From Gossypium raimondii (Eukaryota; Streptophyta; Magnoliopsida; Malvales; Malvaceae), in contig NC_068570.1 in assembly GCF_025698545.1 (NCBI RefSeq), positions 53,277,924 to 53,341,923 of the forward strand: 64,000 nt of DNA, read 5' to 3'. Of the stretch, positions 34,690 through 46,705 are shown one piece after another. Position 1 is the stretch's first letter. The number at the start of each line of letters is the position of its first letter. The translations under genes were made by a program, and so were the position numbers. The notes under the pieces are model-generated. The model made no database searches, was not told where the DNA came from, and worked only from the letters and a program-made list of their open reading frames with translations.

Positions 34690-34998
34690 CTCTCTCCATT
34701 TTTATAAGAATTAAAGCATTGTGTGTCGGATAGCTTGAAGGTTGTTAAAGCACCGCAGGCTAATCACTTGGAAATCCCGCCATCAACCTTGTTAAGAAGA
34801 ATTCATTTGAGCTTACAAGTTGTCGACCAGTGGTGTTTCAAGCATATTCCAGGAGGTAAGAATAAAGTTGCTGATAAATTTATTAAGATGGCTTTAGACA
34901 AAAATATTGAATTACATGTGTTAGATATAGTCCCTGAGGAATTCTTCGATGAGTTTAGATTTGATAAACTAGCTGAATTTCCGGTTATAATTATTTAG
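34690..34998 (+). pseudogene. LINE RNase H domain remnant
   Basis: About 90 codons in one plus frame resemble the last part of the RNase H domain of plant LINE polyproteins: SDSLKVVKAPQANHLE, then CFKHIPGGKNKVADKFIKMA and a C-terminal tail to the stop at 34998. The HIPGGKNKVAD box matches the H-x-x-R-E-x-N-x-x-A-D motif with decay. It lies 390 bp beyond the end of the MULE; nothing else of a LINE is visible. Confidence 0.7.
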
Positions 34999-34999
34999 C

Positions 35000-35640
35000 A
35001 TAAGTATGTGGTCTTTTATATCAATTCAAATCACATAGTATTATCCCAGAACATGAAATTACATTGCCTTTAACTAATATACAACCAAATTAGTAAAGCC
35101 GTGTGAATTATTTTAGAATTAGTATCGATACACCATTAAATTTTGCTCGTGACGCAGTGTATCGAATACCTTTTATTTTATTATTTTATTTTAAATAATA
35201 TTATAAATATAAAAGATTAATTGTATTAGACATCCCGGACGTATTATCTAAATCAGTTTTAGACTTTAAAACATTATAATTGAATCCTCAAAGCATAAGT
35301 ATAATGTGGATCAAGTACTTATACTAGACTAGTCATCAACTTGGTCATAAAATTCCAACTTAGATATGAAGTGGAATCAAATTTTGAACAAGCATGTACT
35401 TGCATGCATACAGAATTTTGTATCTAACATGTTAAAAAATACAAGATAATAACTAAAACTTGGAAGAGTTTTTTTTTTCTTAATATGCCAAATTCAATTT
35501 ATCTAGGCAAAAGAGTTTAGAATTTGATTTTCGTGTTTTAAATTTTATCAACATATTCAAACTAAAATTTAATGTCCATACATATGATTATGCTAATAAA
35601 AGGACTTAATTAACATAACAGCTCAAGTCTAGCGACCGGA
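35000..35640. other. AT-rich spacer
   Basis: No gene, repeat ends or RNA gene seen. Confidence 0.4.
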
Positions 35641-35649
35641 CTGGGTGAA

Positions 35650-36790
35650 GGGTGTTACAAGGACGCTTTCATTTTAATCACCCAAGCGTTATACATTTAA
35701 TGAAGGTTAATTGTACACACCAAAACATGTTTACACTTTCATTTTGTCACCCCCAAAATATCTTTTTTAAAGTATTGATTGGGGTAAAAAAAAATCTAAG
35801 GATTAAAGTGAAAAAAGGGTAAAAACTAGAATAATATAGAAAAGTTGTCAAATTGTACTTGTTTATCTCATTGTTGAGAATTCTAATTTTTTAAAATATT
35901 AAAATTTTAAATTACAAAACATCAAAATAAATTAAACAAGTTATTGAAATTTTTTCTCCTTGATAATTTCAATTGATTTGTTACTATAATATTGAAATTA
36001 ATTAATTTAATCTCCGTCTAAAATTTTATTTTATATTTTCAAATTACCATTAACAAAATCAACTCAAATAGTTCATATTTAATAATTGCTTACAAAACTT
36101 AAATTTCTTTTATTATATAATTTTGAATCTTCCATGCTAAACTAAAAGTAAAGGAAAAAATGATGTTTGTTCTTCGTTTGGGTAAAGAAATGATAAAATT
36201 TATGAGTTTTGTTTGGCATGAAAGATAAAATTAATTAATTAAATTAATTGCAAGGATTTTCGTTGCTTTTAGCTTAGCATAAAAGATTTAATATCATAAT
36301 AATAAAAAAGTCGTGTTTTGTAGACAATTATTAAAGATGAGTTATGTGAGTTGATTTTAATTTGTAAATGTAAAATAAAATTTAGAATTTTATAAGGAGA
36401 TTACATTAATTAAATTAATTAATTTCAATATTATAGTAATAAACTAACTAACACCACGAGGGATAAAAATTTTCAATAATTTATTTAATTGATTTTGATG
36501 TTTTGAAATTTAAAATTTCAATATTAAAGAAAAAAGAAATTTAGAACTTCCGAAGAGGGTAAATAAGTAAAATTTGATAAAATTATTTTAGATTCTACTA
36601 TTTTCACTTTAATCCTTAATTTTTTACCCAATCAATACTTAAAAGATATATATTTTTGTACCAAAATGAAAGCGATCCAAAAGTTGGGTGACTAAAATGA
36701 AAGCTCCTTAAAAGTTGAGTGATAAAATTGAAAGGATTTTCAAAATGAAAACTATCTAAAAAGTTGAGTAACTAACTAGAAAATTTACCC
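35650..36790. repeat. Long inverted repeat of about 1.1 kb
   Basis: Left arm (about 35650-36090) and right arm (about 36340-36790) are reverse complements: AAGTATTGATTGGGGTAAAA against TTTTTTACCCAATCAATACT, and ATAATATTGAAATTAATTAA against TTAATTTCAATATTATAGTA. The outer parts repeat a CTTTCATTTTAGTCACCCAA motif several times. This is a typical non-autonomous element with long arms. Ends and target duplication were not settled. Confidence 0.65.
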
Positions 36791-36938
36791 TTTTTTAAAC
36801 AGTCTGTTACAATTTACACTTATTAAACTCTTTTTAATTAATGGATTAATTTGATTGAATCACATATACTTCCCCTCCAATAAAAACCCTTTTGGCAAAT
36901 TCAAAGTAAAATGAACTTAATTAGGCAATTTAAGAGGG

Positions 36939-37082
36939 GTCAACAAAAGTTGGCTTGACCACGTTTCCTGCCCGCTCGCCTGACCAGCTGGGCTTTGTCC
37001 CCACCTAGCCGCATAGGAAGAGAACTTGAATTCATCGTAGGGCCCCACTCAACCGTATCACCACTCTGACCCTGCCACGTGT
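36939..37082 (+). promoter_or_regulatory. W-box and G-box cluster upstream of the WUN1-like gene
   Basis: GGTCAA (36939-36944) and TTGACC (36955-36960) are W-box cores bound by WRKY factors, and CACGTG (37077-37082, in CCACGTGT) is a G-box/ABRE core. They lie 100-250 bp upstream of the TATA box and fit wound or stress control. Short motifs occur by chance, so this is suggestive only. Confidence 0.5.
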
Positions 37083-37159
37083 ACCTATACTTCCACATAA
37101 TCCTAGCTTTGGAGTAGATTATAAGACAAGAAACGAGTGTAGAGAATCAAAGCCAAGTT

Positions 37160-37849
37160 GTGGAGTTCTTTTTCTCTTTCTTTTTTTCCTATATAAACCC
37201 TCCATACATCCTCATAACAGATCCTCACCAGTTGTTTCTGGTATTTTCTCAAACATTCTTCAATCTTTTCATCTCTCGATCTATCTTCTTGCTTCGTTCC
37301 CTCTTTCAAGAACTGGCTAACACACAGGAACCACTTGTGGAGGAAACTAACAAGAACCAAGAGGTGGTTCTTGCCCTCTATGAGGCCTTAAACACTCGAG
37401 ACGTCGAAACTGTTCACAAAATCCTTGCCCCTGACCTTGAATGGTGGTTCCACGGTCCCCCGACTCACCAGTTTTTGATGCGCCTGCTCACCGGTGCTTC
37501 TTCCGACGATTCTTTCTGTTTCGAGGTTGATCCCCTTTCGGTTACCACCTTTGGGCCCACCGTCATCGTCGAAGGCTGCGATCACAGCCGTTCAATCTCT
37601 TGGGTTCACGCTTGGACCGTAACCGATGGGATAATTACCCAAGTGAGGGAATACTTGAACACTTCTCTCACCGTTACTCGCCTTGGAAACTCTACCCAAT
37701 CTCCACCGTCCGACTACAATCCATCATCATCATCATCATCATCATCATCGACGGGTGAGATTACCTCGGTGCATTGCCCTTCCGTCTGGGAGAGCAGCTT
37801 TTCCAACAGGGTTGGAAAATCCGTGCCGGGTCTTGTCCTGGCAATTTAG
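37160..37849 (+). CDS. WUN1-like wound-induced protein (SnoaL-like fold); start uncertain
   Basis: One open frame to the stop at 37847-37849. From about 37319 the protein is typical of the wound-induced protein 1/SAG20 family: NQEVVLALYEALNTRDVETV, ILAPDLEWWFHGPPTHQF, MRLLTGASS, then SWVHAWTVTDGIITQVREYL and a poly-Ser run coded by TCA repeats near 37720-37750. These proteins have a small SnoaL/NTF2-like fold and rise on wounding, senescence or pathogen signals; no reaction is established. The only upstream in-frame ATG (37160) lies before a good TATA box (CTATATAAA, 37189-37197), so transcription should start after it. The leader translates to an odd Phe-rich string. The true start may be lost, be non-ATG (CAG GAA CCA at 37325) or lie in an unseen exon. 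Confidence 0.75.
   Translation: MEFFFSFFFSYINPPYILITDPHQLFLVFSQTFFNLFISRSIFLLRSLFQELANTQEPLVEETNKNQEVVLALYEALNTRDVETVHKILAPDLEWWFHGPPTHQFLMRLLTGASSDDSFCFEVDPLSVTTFGPTVIVEGCDHSRSISWVHAWTVTDGIITQVREYLNTSLTVTRLGNSTQSPPSDYNPSSSSSSSSSTGEITSVHCPSVWESSFSNRVGKSVPGLVLAI
37189..37197 (+). promoter_or_regulatory. TATA box of the WUN1-like gene
   Basis: CTATATAAA followed about 30 bp downstream by CCTCATAACAGATCC, a plausible start region. It lies inside the longest open frame and therefore argues against the ATG at 37160. Confidence 0.6.
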
Positions 37850-38830
37850 TCATTTCACTCATCATATATCTCTCTGATCAGGTGCAGCCGTGACTAGGAT
37901 AATAAAATAAAATAAAAAAGGAGTGCTTTCGTGTCAGCTCCTTATTGGTCTCCTACTTGCTTATGCACTAAAAAACAGTGTCGCTTAAAGAGAGAGAGAG
38001 AGATCAAAGATGTGAATTTGGTTAAGACCCTGTTTGGTAGGGTCATATTATTATCCGTTTCTACCTAGGTTTGCTTTGGTGTCTGTTTCATTTGGCATTG
38101 TGTTACTTTTCCAATGTATGTGCCACTGTGTTTGGTGAGTCGTCTGTCCTTTTGTCCAATAAGACTCCGCTATTTCAAAAAAGGAATTCGTGTTGATTTT
38201 CTTATTAATACATTTCATTTAATTAGAATTAGGATATTTCTCAGCTACGAACCATCCATTTCGTCTACTTGTTGCCAAAAGTAATGATGTGAAACACTCG
38301 ACATTAATAGGACTTGAAATTATCTACTACTAATGGCTATGCTATGGGATGATGATAAGATATCAACACTACATATTACATCAATATGGAATTTCTTTTA
38401 GTTTTTTTGGTGTTTTGTAATGAGTGTTTTATCTATAAGTTTAAGTTGAGATTTTTTATTTTTATTTTTATTTTTTCTAAAAAAAAACTCAATAAATTCA
38501 AACCCTCCCATTAACTCAACTCAATAACTATAAAGCTCAAATGGCTCACCACTAACACTACAAATATCTCTTGTGCACCATCCTCTCGTGACTTTAGCAA
38601 GTTAATTTAGTTTGTGAAAGTTATATATTTAATTTCTAATATGTGGAAATAATAATATATGATAATATTTTTATTGCATTGGATTTTGAAAATGGTGAGG
38701 ATTGAAATTTTAGAATTTGAGAAGTAAAAGATTAAAATTGACCAAATGGACTAAATCAACAATGCTCACAAAGTACAAGGACTCATAGTATAATTTAACC
38801 ATATAATAATATTTATGTTATATTTGTATT
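37850..38830. other. 3' flank of the WUN1-like gene
   Basis: Contains the 3' UTR with AATAAAATAAAATAAAA near 37900 and a short GA run near 37991. No other gene is seen. Confidence 0.4.
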
Positions 38831-38835
38831 TTTTA

Positions 38836-39330
38836 AGGTAAACTACACCCAAGTCACTATTAATAATTTTACATTTTGGTCATTCAACTTTAAAAGTTAA
38901 CAAAATTATCAACTATTCGAAAGTTTTCATTTAAATTATTAGGTTACGGTATTCTTTGTTTTTAATAACAGTTACAGTACCAATCAAAAGTTCTCATTCC
39001 ATTTCTCTTCTATAATTTAAATTTTTTTCATGAAATAACTTTGAATGTCATGAATTTACGAATCAAAATCTAAATAACCCAATGACTTGACCATTTGATC
39101 GACTTGGATCTAAAGTATATTTTTTTACTCGTTTATGGGTATTGATTCACCGTATTGATTGTTAAATCATCACTTGGAGCTCACTAACCAAACTTTAAAG
39201 AAAAAATAACTTAATAACCCAACGACTCAAGTGAAAATTTTCTAATAGTTCAATAATCATTCTATAACTTTTTGAAATTGAATAACAAAAATATAAACAT
39301 AAATTATTGACCTTGGGCATGGTTTATCTT
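38836..39330. repeat. Inverted-repeat MITE of about 0.5 kb
   Basis: The left end AAGGTAAACTACACCCAAG and right end, reverse-complemented, AAGATAAACCATGCCCAAGG match. Inner segments TTTTCATTTAAATTATTAGG and the right ..AAAATTTTCACTTGAGTCG also pair. No clean target duplication: T-rich flanks differ. Confidence 0.55.
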
Positions 39331-40280
39331 GTTTTTTATATCATAATTATTTTTCAATTAATATTGTATAATTAATTAAAATTATTTAAAAAATAGTGAA
39401 GGCCAAGTGGAAGCAAATTATTAAAATCATTGCATTCTCCCGAGGAAACAGGGAATCTGCAGGAAGGGAATAATTGGTACTTGATAGATTTGTTAATCAT
39501 GTGATATAGCTAAAGACACGTGTACGATGATACGGGATCTTTCTACAGCTCATCATTACTAACTCTACAGGCATGCTTTGATGGATATGTACTTGAGTAT
39601 TCTTCAACTGCCTGATCCTTTTTGGCCATATCTTGAACCGTCTGATTATATCATGTTATTTTTGGACTATTTTCCAAATCATTATGAAAATGAGTGGCCC
39701 TGATTTTGGCTTGATTCCCAGAATCTCTCTCTCTCTTTTCTTTCTTTCTAATTTTAATTAATTATTTATTTATAATATGTCTCGTCAAATTAACCTTTTT
39801 TTATTTACTACTCTTAATACATTATCAGAATTTAACTAATATTTATTCGAATATTCTTGTCTTCAAAAAACCTATTTTATGCAACCATTTATTTTATCTA
39901 TCCACCAGACTTAATATATTTATCAATTAATTAAATAATAATTTATTTAAACCTAAAATTTACAAATCAATGTGTTGTTTTCCTTGCATTGTATAAAATA
40001 AATAAATTAAATTTATTGTCTTCAAAAAAGTTCAAACATATCCAAAATCATATGACAAATAAAATGTACCAATTTGAAAAATTACAAAGGGATTAAATTA
40101 ATATTATTAGATTTATTTGATACAATTAAAGGTATAAAATAAATATCAGATAAGCTCGGTGACGGCTATCTAATGAACAACTTGATAATATATATATTAT
40201 GAATAATATTCAAATATCACAAACCATATGTGAGTATGAAATAATTCACACCAGATATTAAAAATTGTGTGACTTAAATT
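39331..40280. other. AT-rich spacer
   Basis: No coding region or definable repeat seen. Confidence 0.4.
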
Positions 40281-40319
40281 TCGTTACTTGTTAAAAAATA
40301 AATACAATAAAAGAAAGGG

Positions 40320-40600
40320 ATCTATGGGGACAAGAGGTTGAAGACCGTAGGCCTGGGGTACGGACTATACCGCACAAGTTGAGTTATTATAAAACTATAC
40401 TTCTACTAATTGACTTTGATTAGAACAGGGTTTTTCAACTCTTAAATAGATGCAGTCAAAACTCCTCTTGTATCATTCATTTTTCAACATTAGTGAATTT
40501 CTTTTTCTCTACCCGTGATTTTTTCACGAAAAGGTTTACACGTAAAATCCGTGTATTCTTATTTTTCTTTTCTTATTGTTAACATCAGTATATATTCCTT
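40320..40600 (+). repeat. Ty1-copia LTR remnant
   Basis: Contains the phrase common at the 3' part of plant copia LTRs, ACCCGTGATTTTTTCACGA followed by AAGGTTTACACGTAAAATCC, preceded by AACTCCTCTTGTATCATTC. Ends and partner LTR are not seen. Confidence 0.55.
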
Positions 40601-41434
40601 TTCACCATCGAGAAATATTTCAGACTCACAATTTTTATTTGATTTATTCAAATTTTAATTTTAATATAAATTATTATTTGATATATTTGGACGATTTAAA
40701 AAAAAATTACGAGCAAAATTATTTATTTATTCAGTTTCTTTAGATAAAATTTGAGAATAGCATAGATTTTATTATTTTTGAAGAAAAAAAAGGTGATGAT
40801 TTGTTGTTATTTTCAATTGGTGGCTAAGGTTCAAAATATGATACCCACAACTTGTGAACTTGCATATTCTTGACCTTTTTATGGCCTTATATGTTGTATT
40901 TGACTGAAAGAGAGGAAAATGGCAAAATGGAACCTAATTAGGAGACTTGTTTTTATCATATATTATCAAATAATATATATGACTAATATTTGATGTACTA
41001 ACGATATATAATTTTGAGATCTTAAGACTTTAAGGTCATAAGTTCGAGTTTTACTTTATATAAATGTGCAGATTATCTTCTAGATTTATTTTAGTTAGTT
41101 AGAATTGAGATAAGATGTATTAGATAAACCATTAAAAATTTTATTTTATTGAAAATTAAAATTTCAATATTTAATTTTTAAATGTATTTGATAACCATAA
41201 TAAATTTTCACTTCATTTAGAATTTTAAACTTAAAAAATGTTGAATAGAATAAGTAGATAATTATCACTTAATATTAAAAATATTATCTCTTTACTTTTT
41301 AATAAATGAAATATTTAAATTATTATATTTAATTATATTAATAAATTTTCAAAGATGATAATTATATTCATTACTTAATTTTTACAAATAGTATTATAAT
41401 TTAAAATATTTACTTAATCTTTCTTACAAAGAGG
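40601..41434. other. AT-rich spacer
   Basis: No gene seen. A small phrase ATCTTAAGACTTTAAGGTCA near 41020 resembles common dispersed fragments but has no definable borders. Confidence 0.35.
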
Positions 41435-41443
41435 GAATTTTGC

Positions 41444-42207
41444 GGGGGTTTTAAAATTGACTCAAAAGTTTTTATTAATTATGAAACAATTCACTTTCAA
41501 AATCATGTATGTAAATGACTTGTTTTGAACAGGGAATTTCGGTGCTGCAGTTGCTATTGGCGGCACCAGACTGAAGTGTGATTATATAAAACGTTTAGGG
41601 ACCTGATGAAGCAATTACCTTTTTAGATTGGGTGAAAAAAAGGGGTGACGACTCGACGGCTAGCGACACCCCAATTCTTGTAAACTTTTGGTCTATTTGC
41701 ATGTTAGGCCAGTCCCCTTTTGAAATTAAATTTAAATAGCCCTTAAAAAATATGAGAATAACAAAAATAAAACCTTTTCATTTTTTTTTAAAATAATAAA
41801 CTTAAAAAACTATATAAAATTATTATTTAAATTACCCAAATATATCCCTAAACAAATTTTCTCAAGTTTAAATAAGAATTTTTTACTTGAGGAAATTTCT
41901 TGAGAGGGATATATTTGGGTATTTTAAATAGTAATTTTATATAGCTTTTTAAATTTATTTTTTTTTTAAAAATGAAAAGGATTTATTTTTGTTATTCTTA
42001 TATTTTTTAAGAGTTATTTAAATTTAATTTCAAAAGGGGATTGACCAACCAATGGTTGGCTCATTACGAAGAGTGGTGCCGCCAATAACAATGACGACAC
42101 TGAGGTTTACTGTTCAAAACAAGTCCATTTAAATACATGATTTTGAAAGTGGGTTATTTTCTTAATTAATAAATTTTTTTTGGGTCAAATTTTAAAAAAA
42201 AAAACCC
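41444..42207. mobile_element. 764-bp foldback MULE with exact 9-bp duplication
   Basis: Flanked by GAATTTTGC at 41435-41443 and 42208-42216. Left arm (41444 to about 41865) and right arm (about 41885-42207) pair over nearly their whole length around a tiny loop near 41870. Paired blocks include ACTTTCAAAATCATGTAT, ACTTGTTTTGAACAG, TATTGGCGGCACCA and AATATATCCCT. The left arm has an extra block near 41610-41715. Ends start GGGGGTTTT and GGGTTTT, like the large MULE at 26963. No coding capacity. Confidence 0.88.
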
Positions 42208-42216
42208 GAATTTTGC

Positions 42217-43280
42217 TGTTTAATTTTGTTTTCATTTAATTAATCTTTGGTCATATTTAGAGTTTATCAGTTGGAGAAGTTAATTTATTTATTTTTACTG
42301 ACTGTTGTTTACCATATTTTGCGGTTAATGAAATAGTTAAAATTTCTTAATTAGTTATTGTTTCATATGTACACGTAAAATGATTCAACATATCTAGGGT
42401 TTGATTATTTTTCAAGTTATAAACATATAATCTTATCATGTCCTTATCTTATAAGACAAGTTGAAGGCAAAGACACGAAAAATATGTAAGAATTAAATAA
42501 ATTATTAGGTCTAAGTCCAATAAGAAGTCCATACGTATTGATTTAGTGTTTGAATTATTAAACCATGAACTATGAAGGAATGGAGGAGAGGTTTTGATTC
42601 TCTTTTTTCAACTTGAGTTTTTTAAACAGAAAGTCATCACTTTTGAATCTTCCAACCTTAAATTTAGCTCCATGTTTAGAAGAGTTGAATAATAATTACG
42701 TCTCAAAAATAGATTTAGATAAAAATATTAGACATTGTTGAGTGTTTTTCTCTATCTCCCTCAGGTAGTAGTATCCGAATATTTGTATAATATGGGTATT
42801 GGTCATTGACATGATATGTTAGGTAGGCTTCATGCATGTGGATACGTATTCTATTCTAAACTCAACACGTGTTTATAAAGTCTTATGCACGTGTAGCATC
42901 ACAGAAGACCAAGCTCAACCTGTGAGCTTGGCCTGCATATGTAACCTCGCAAGAAAGCAAGCTCAACCTGCGAGCTCATTACAATCTAGCCCAAATCCAT
43001 TTGGGCTTTGGGTCGATGATGGTAATTATCCTAATAGACACGTTTAAGTTTTAATGTTCAAGGTTTAAGTCCGGTCTCATCCAACTTATTTTCTAATTTA
43101 TATTATATGTTATATATATTATATAATTTATTTCACATTAAAATTAAATTTATAATAATATGATAGATTTATGACACACTCGTGATAAGGGTAAAAAATT
43201 ATATAACAAATATGTTTATTAAAAATTATATAAAAAAATTAATTGATGCTTTGGTTATACTAGTAAAGGCAAAGGTTTAT
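42217..43280. other. Gene-poor spacer with small CAAGCTCAACCTG duplication
   Basis: No gene. AAGCTCAACCTGTGAGCTT and AAGCTCAACCTGCGAGCT lie near 42910 and 42959, two small dyads of unknown meaning. Confidence 0.4.
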
Positions 43281-43285
43281 TATAC

Positions 43286-46200
43286 TGTAACACCCCTAAC
43301 CCGTGTCCGTCGCCAGAATAGGGTTACGAGGTATTACCAATCGAAACACAACATTCAGCATTTATTTCTCAATCAAATAATCCAACATTAATAAATATCA
43401 TTCAATCATACACATATTGTCCCTTTTAGAAGTCTACGAGACCTTAAACATACATTAGAGAAGGTTCGGGACTAAACTAATCACATATAAAAATTTTCGA
43501 AACTTGTAAAAATTTTCTAAGTAACAGAGGACACATGGTCGAGTTATACACCTATGTGCTCAGACCATGTGGCACGAAAATAGACTTGGTTTAAGCCACA
43601 TTTCTCACCTTTCAAATGTGGCATTAAGAACTCCATATTATGATCAAGCATATTTCATTAAACATTAAAATCTTATGTACATTTAACCACATCGAAATAA
43701 ATCATTCAAGCATGATCATGTGCACTCATTGCCATTCATTCTATACTCTATTCGGCTAACAAGTTACCATATAAAACTATACCCCATTTATGCACTACTC
43801 ATTTGACTAATATTAGCCATTTCCTAAATACATTTTCTGAATCAAACATACCAAATTTTCAGGAGTTATGCATCATGCCAAAATTACACATGCTTTCTAA
43901 ATTCATTCCTTGTCTAATCGGCCAACAAGGTTAACCACATTAATGGTACAAATTTTACCATTCAATCATAAACTGAATTATGCCATTTCCTATCCTTAAT
44001 AGAATGATCAATTTACAACCAATGATACCATAGGCATATATTTATTGGTCTTACCTATTACTAGTCGAATATAAACATGCTTATTAAATCACTTAATAAT
44101 TAATCATGTAACCAACAAAACATTCTTATAACATAATCATGTGATCAAACCAAATCATCCTATTTTATAACCGAATGCATACCTAGACATAGCAAATTAT
44201 CACTAATAAATAACCGAATTAATGTAGCCATACTACTATTAATTGTCTACCGCATTATACACATAAATAAAATCTAACTTTAAGTTAACTAAATTGACCA
44301 TCAAATACCAAGACATATACATGTCATATACCTATTTATATATATATATATAATCAAATTATCTATTTCTAACGGAACATGAGTGTGCACTCTTTTCTAT
44401 TTCTAAGACAATTCACAAGATAAAACATTTACATCTTTAACAACTCAACAAATAACCACAACTTAAACACGTACATCCAACCGATTCATATATCAAGCAC
44501 ACCACACATAAGTACCATGAAACATAAATCCCAACATAAACTTATATCATGATCAAAACTGCATAAACATAAGCATAATCTCTAGCCATTTTCGCATGGC
44601 TTTATAAATACATATCAAACACATATGCATAAATAGCTAAAGGTCACTTATACACTTCATAAACCAACTAGCCTATACATGCCACATAACCGAAATCACA
44701 AAGCTTTTGAAATACCGAAACGATAGCAGAATAGTGTGATGAAATCTTCGACGACTTCCAACCCGAGTGAGCCTCCAAAACACTATAAACATAGGAAAGA
44801 AAACAAAGTAAGCTATAATGCTTAGTAAGCTCATATGATAATATACTCAACTTATCAAATAACACATATTAAGTATTTACAAATTACAATGTTACTCATT
44901 TGCTTTCACTGTTATACCATGAATCCATACACATAGCTAACCAAGGGTCTTACAAGCTTATTCATTTCCATGTTCATATAGATCTAATATATTCTCACCA
45001 ATTCATTCACATTTATATATGCATAAGCAATTTAAGATATCCCACATTCAATCCTATATTCATTACATATTCATAATCAATATAACTATATGGATTTCTC
45101 ATAATTATCCACTTACTCATCATGTGAAATTCGATACCCTCAATAAGCATTTATAAAAATCAAACATTTATATAAACTCAAACCTTTCCATGTAATATAC
45201 ATGAGCTCACATCTATTTATCAATCTTCTTTCATTCAATATACGTATGAGTATTGTACGTACCCTGTACCACTTATTTCGTTTACACTTTTATTCTCGTC
45301 TTGACTTTGCCCGTTGAACCATTCAAAATTGCTAAGGATACTTAGAAATCTCGTATAACTCGCATAATGCCATATCCCAGATATGGTCTTACATGCTATC
45401 ATATATCGATGCCAATAGCCCAGCTATGGTCTTACACGAATCTCATATCCATGCCAATGTCCCAAACATGGTCTTACATGAATCTCATATCGGTGCCAAT
45501 GTCCCAGACATGGTCTTACACGAATCACATCTCAGTATCCTAAAATATTCCTATTGTTCGTACAGGACTTTTGGATGTCGTAACTTTATCGATTCAAGCT
45601 CATACTCATCCAATCAACATTCAATTCAATTCAATGATAAATGAACATTTAGAACATAATTTAAGAACATTATTTAACATACGAATTTACCTCGTTCGCT
45701 GAAACGACGAATTAGGTCGACTTTCTCCCATTTCTAGGTCCAAATCTTGTTTTTATAAATCAAATAATAACCAAATTTACTTATTTAATCACTAATTCAC
45801 TCAATTTAACACAATTGACACATTAGGACAATTTTACACTTTTGCCTCTAAACTTTTACATCTTTGCAATTTAGTCCTTATCACATAAAATCACAATTTC
45901 ATGAAATTAAACACAAAACCAAGCTAGCCGAATTTTCATTATTGCCATAACAGCCCAAAATTTTCATTTATTCACACTTTTAACGTATAATTTATCATTT
46001 TTCTCAATTTAGTCCAAAATTGACATTTTTACTCAAAATCACTTTACCAAACATGTAAAACTATCATCAAAATTTCATATTTCATCATCAAACATCAATT
46101 AACACATGTATTCAACCATGAAAACTATCAAAATCTTTAACAGTTTCGAAATCGGAGGTACGAGCTAGCTAGATTACGAAGCAACGATCTCAAAAACATA

Positions 46201-46705
46201 AAAATCATTAAAAACGGGACAAAAACGGGACAATTTACCTAGCAAGCTTGGCCGAATGTTATGCATCCATGGAGGTTTTTTTTTTCTCCCATATTCGGTT
46301 GTAAAAATGAAGAAGAAAGATGATACAAATTGTTTGTTTTATTTAATTTAACATATAGTTGCCTTTTTACTTATTTAACCTTTAATAACATTAATAATTA
46401 CACCAAATGCCACTCTACTATCATCCGCTAACCCATAAATGGGCTAATTATCACATAAGGACCTTTACTTTAATGTTCTATAGCTATTTGACACTTTTAG
46501 CTAATAGAACACAAGTTTTATGCTTTATGCGATTTAGTTCTTTTTATTAAATTAACCACTAAAACGATAAAATTTCTGTACGAAATTTTCACACTAACAT
46601 TCTATCATACTATAAACATTAATAAAATAATAAAATAATAATTTTAACCTCGTATTGTGGTCCCAAAACCACTATTTCGACCAACCCTAAAATCAGGTTG
46701 TTACA
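43286..46705 (-). repeat. 3.42-kb solo LTR (Ty3/gypsy-type) with TATAC duplication
   Basis: Ends TGTAACACCCCTAACCC on the left and CAGGTTGTTACA on the right form TGTAAC..GTTACA terminal dyads. An exact 5-bp duplication TATAC flanks it (43281-43285 and 46706-46710). By comparison with the LTR at 53236-58414, whose primer binding site gives the direction, it lies in minus orientation. No internal domain adjoins either side, so it is a solo LTR left by LTR-LTR recombination. It contains about four 41-bp tandem units (45370-45530). Confidence 0.88.
45370..45530 (-). repeat. 41-bp tandem units within the solo LTR
   Basis: About four units with the core GTCCCAGACATGGTCTTACA, spaced about 41 bp and diverged (e.g. 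CCCAGCTATGG, CCCAAACATGG). The related LTR at 54680-54920 has five or six such units. Confidence 0.8.

Noticed and set aside
45370..45530. Regularly spaced repeats that could look like a CRISPR array
   Set aside because: Diverged contiguous tandem units in a plant LTR, with no unique spacers.
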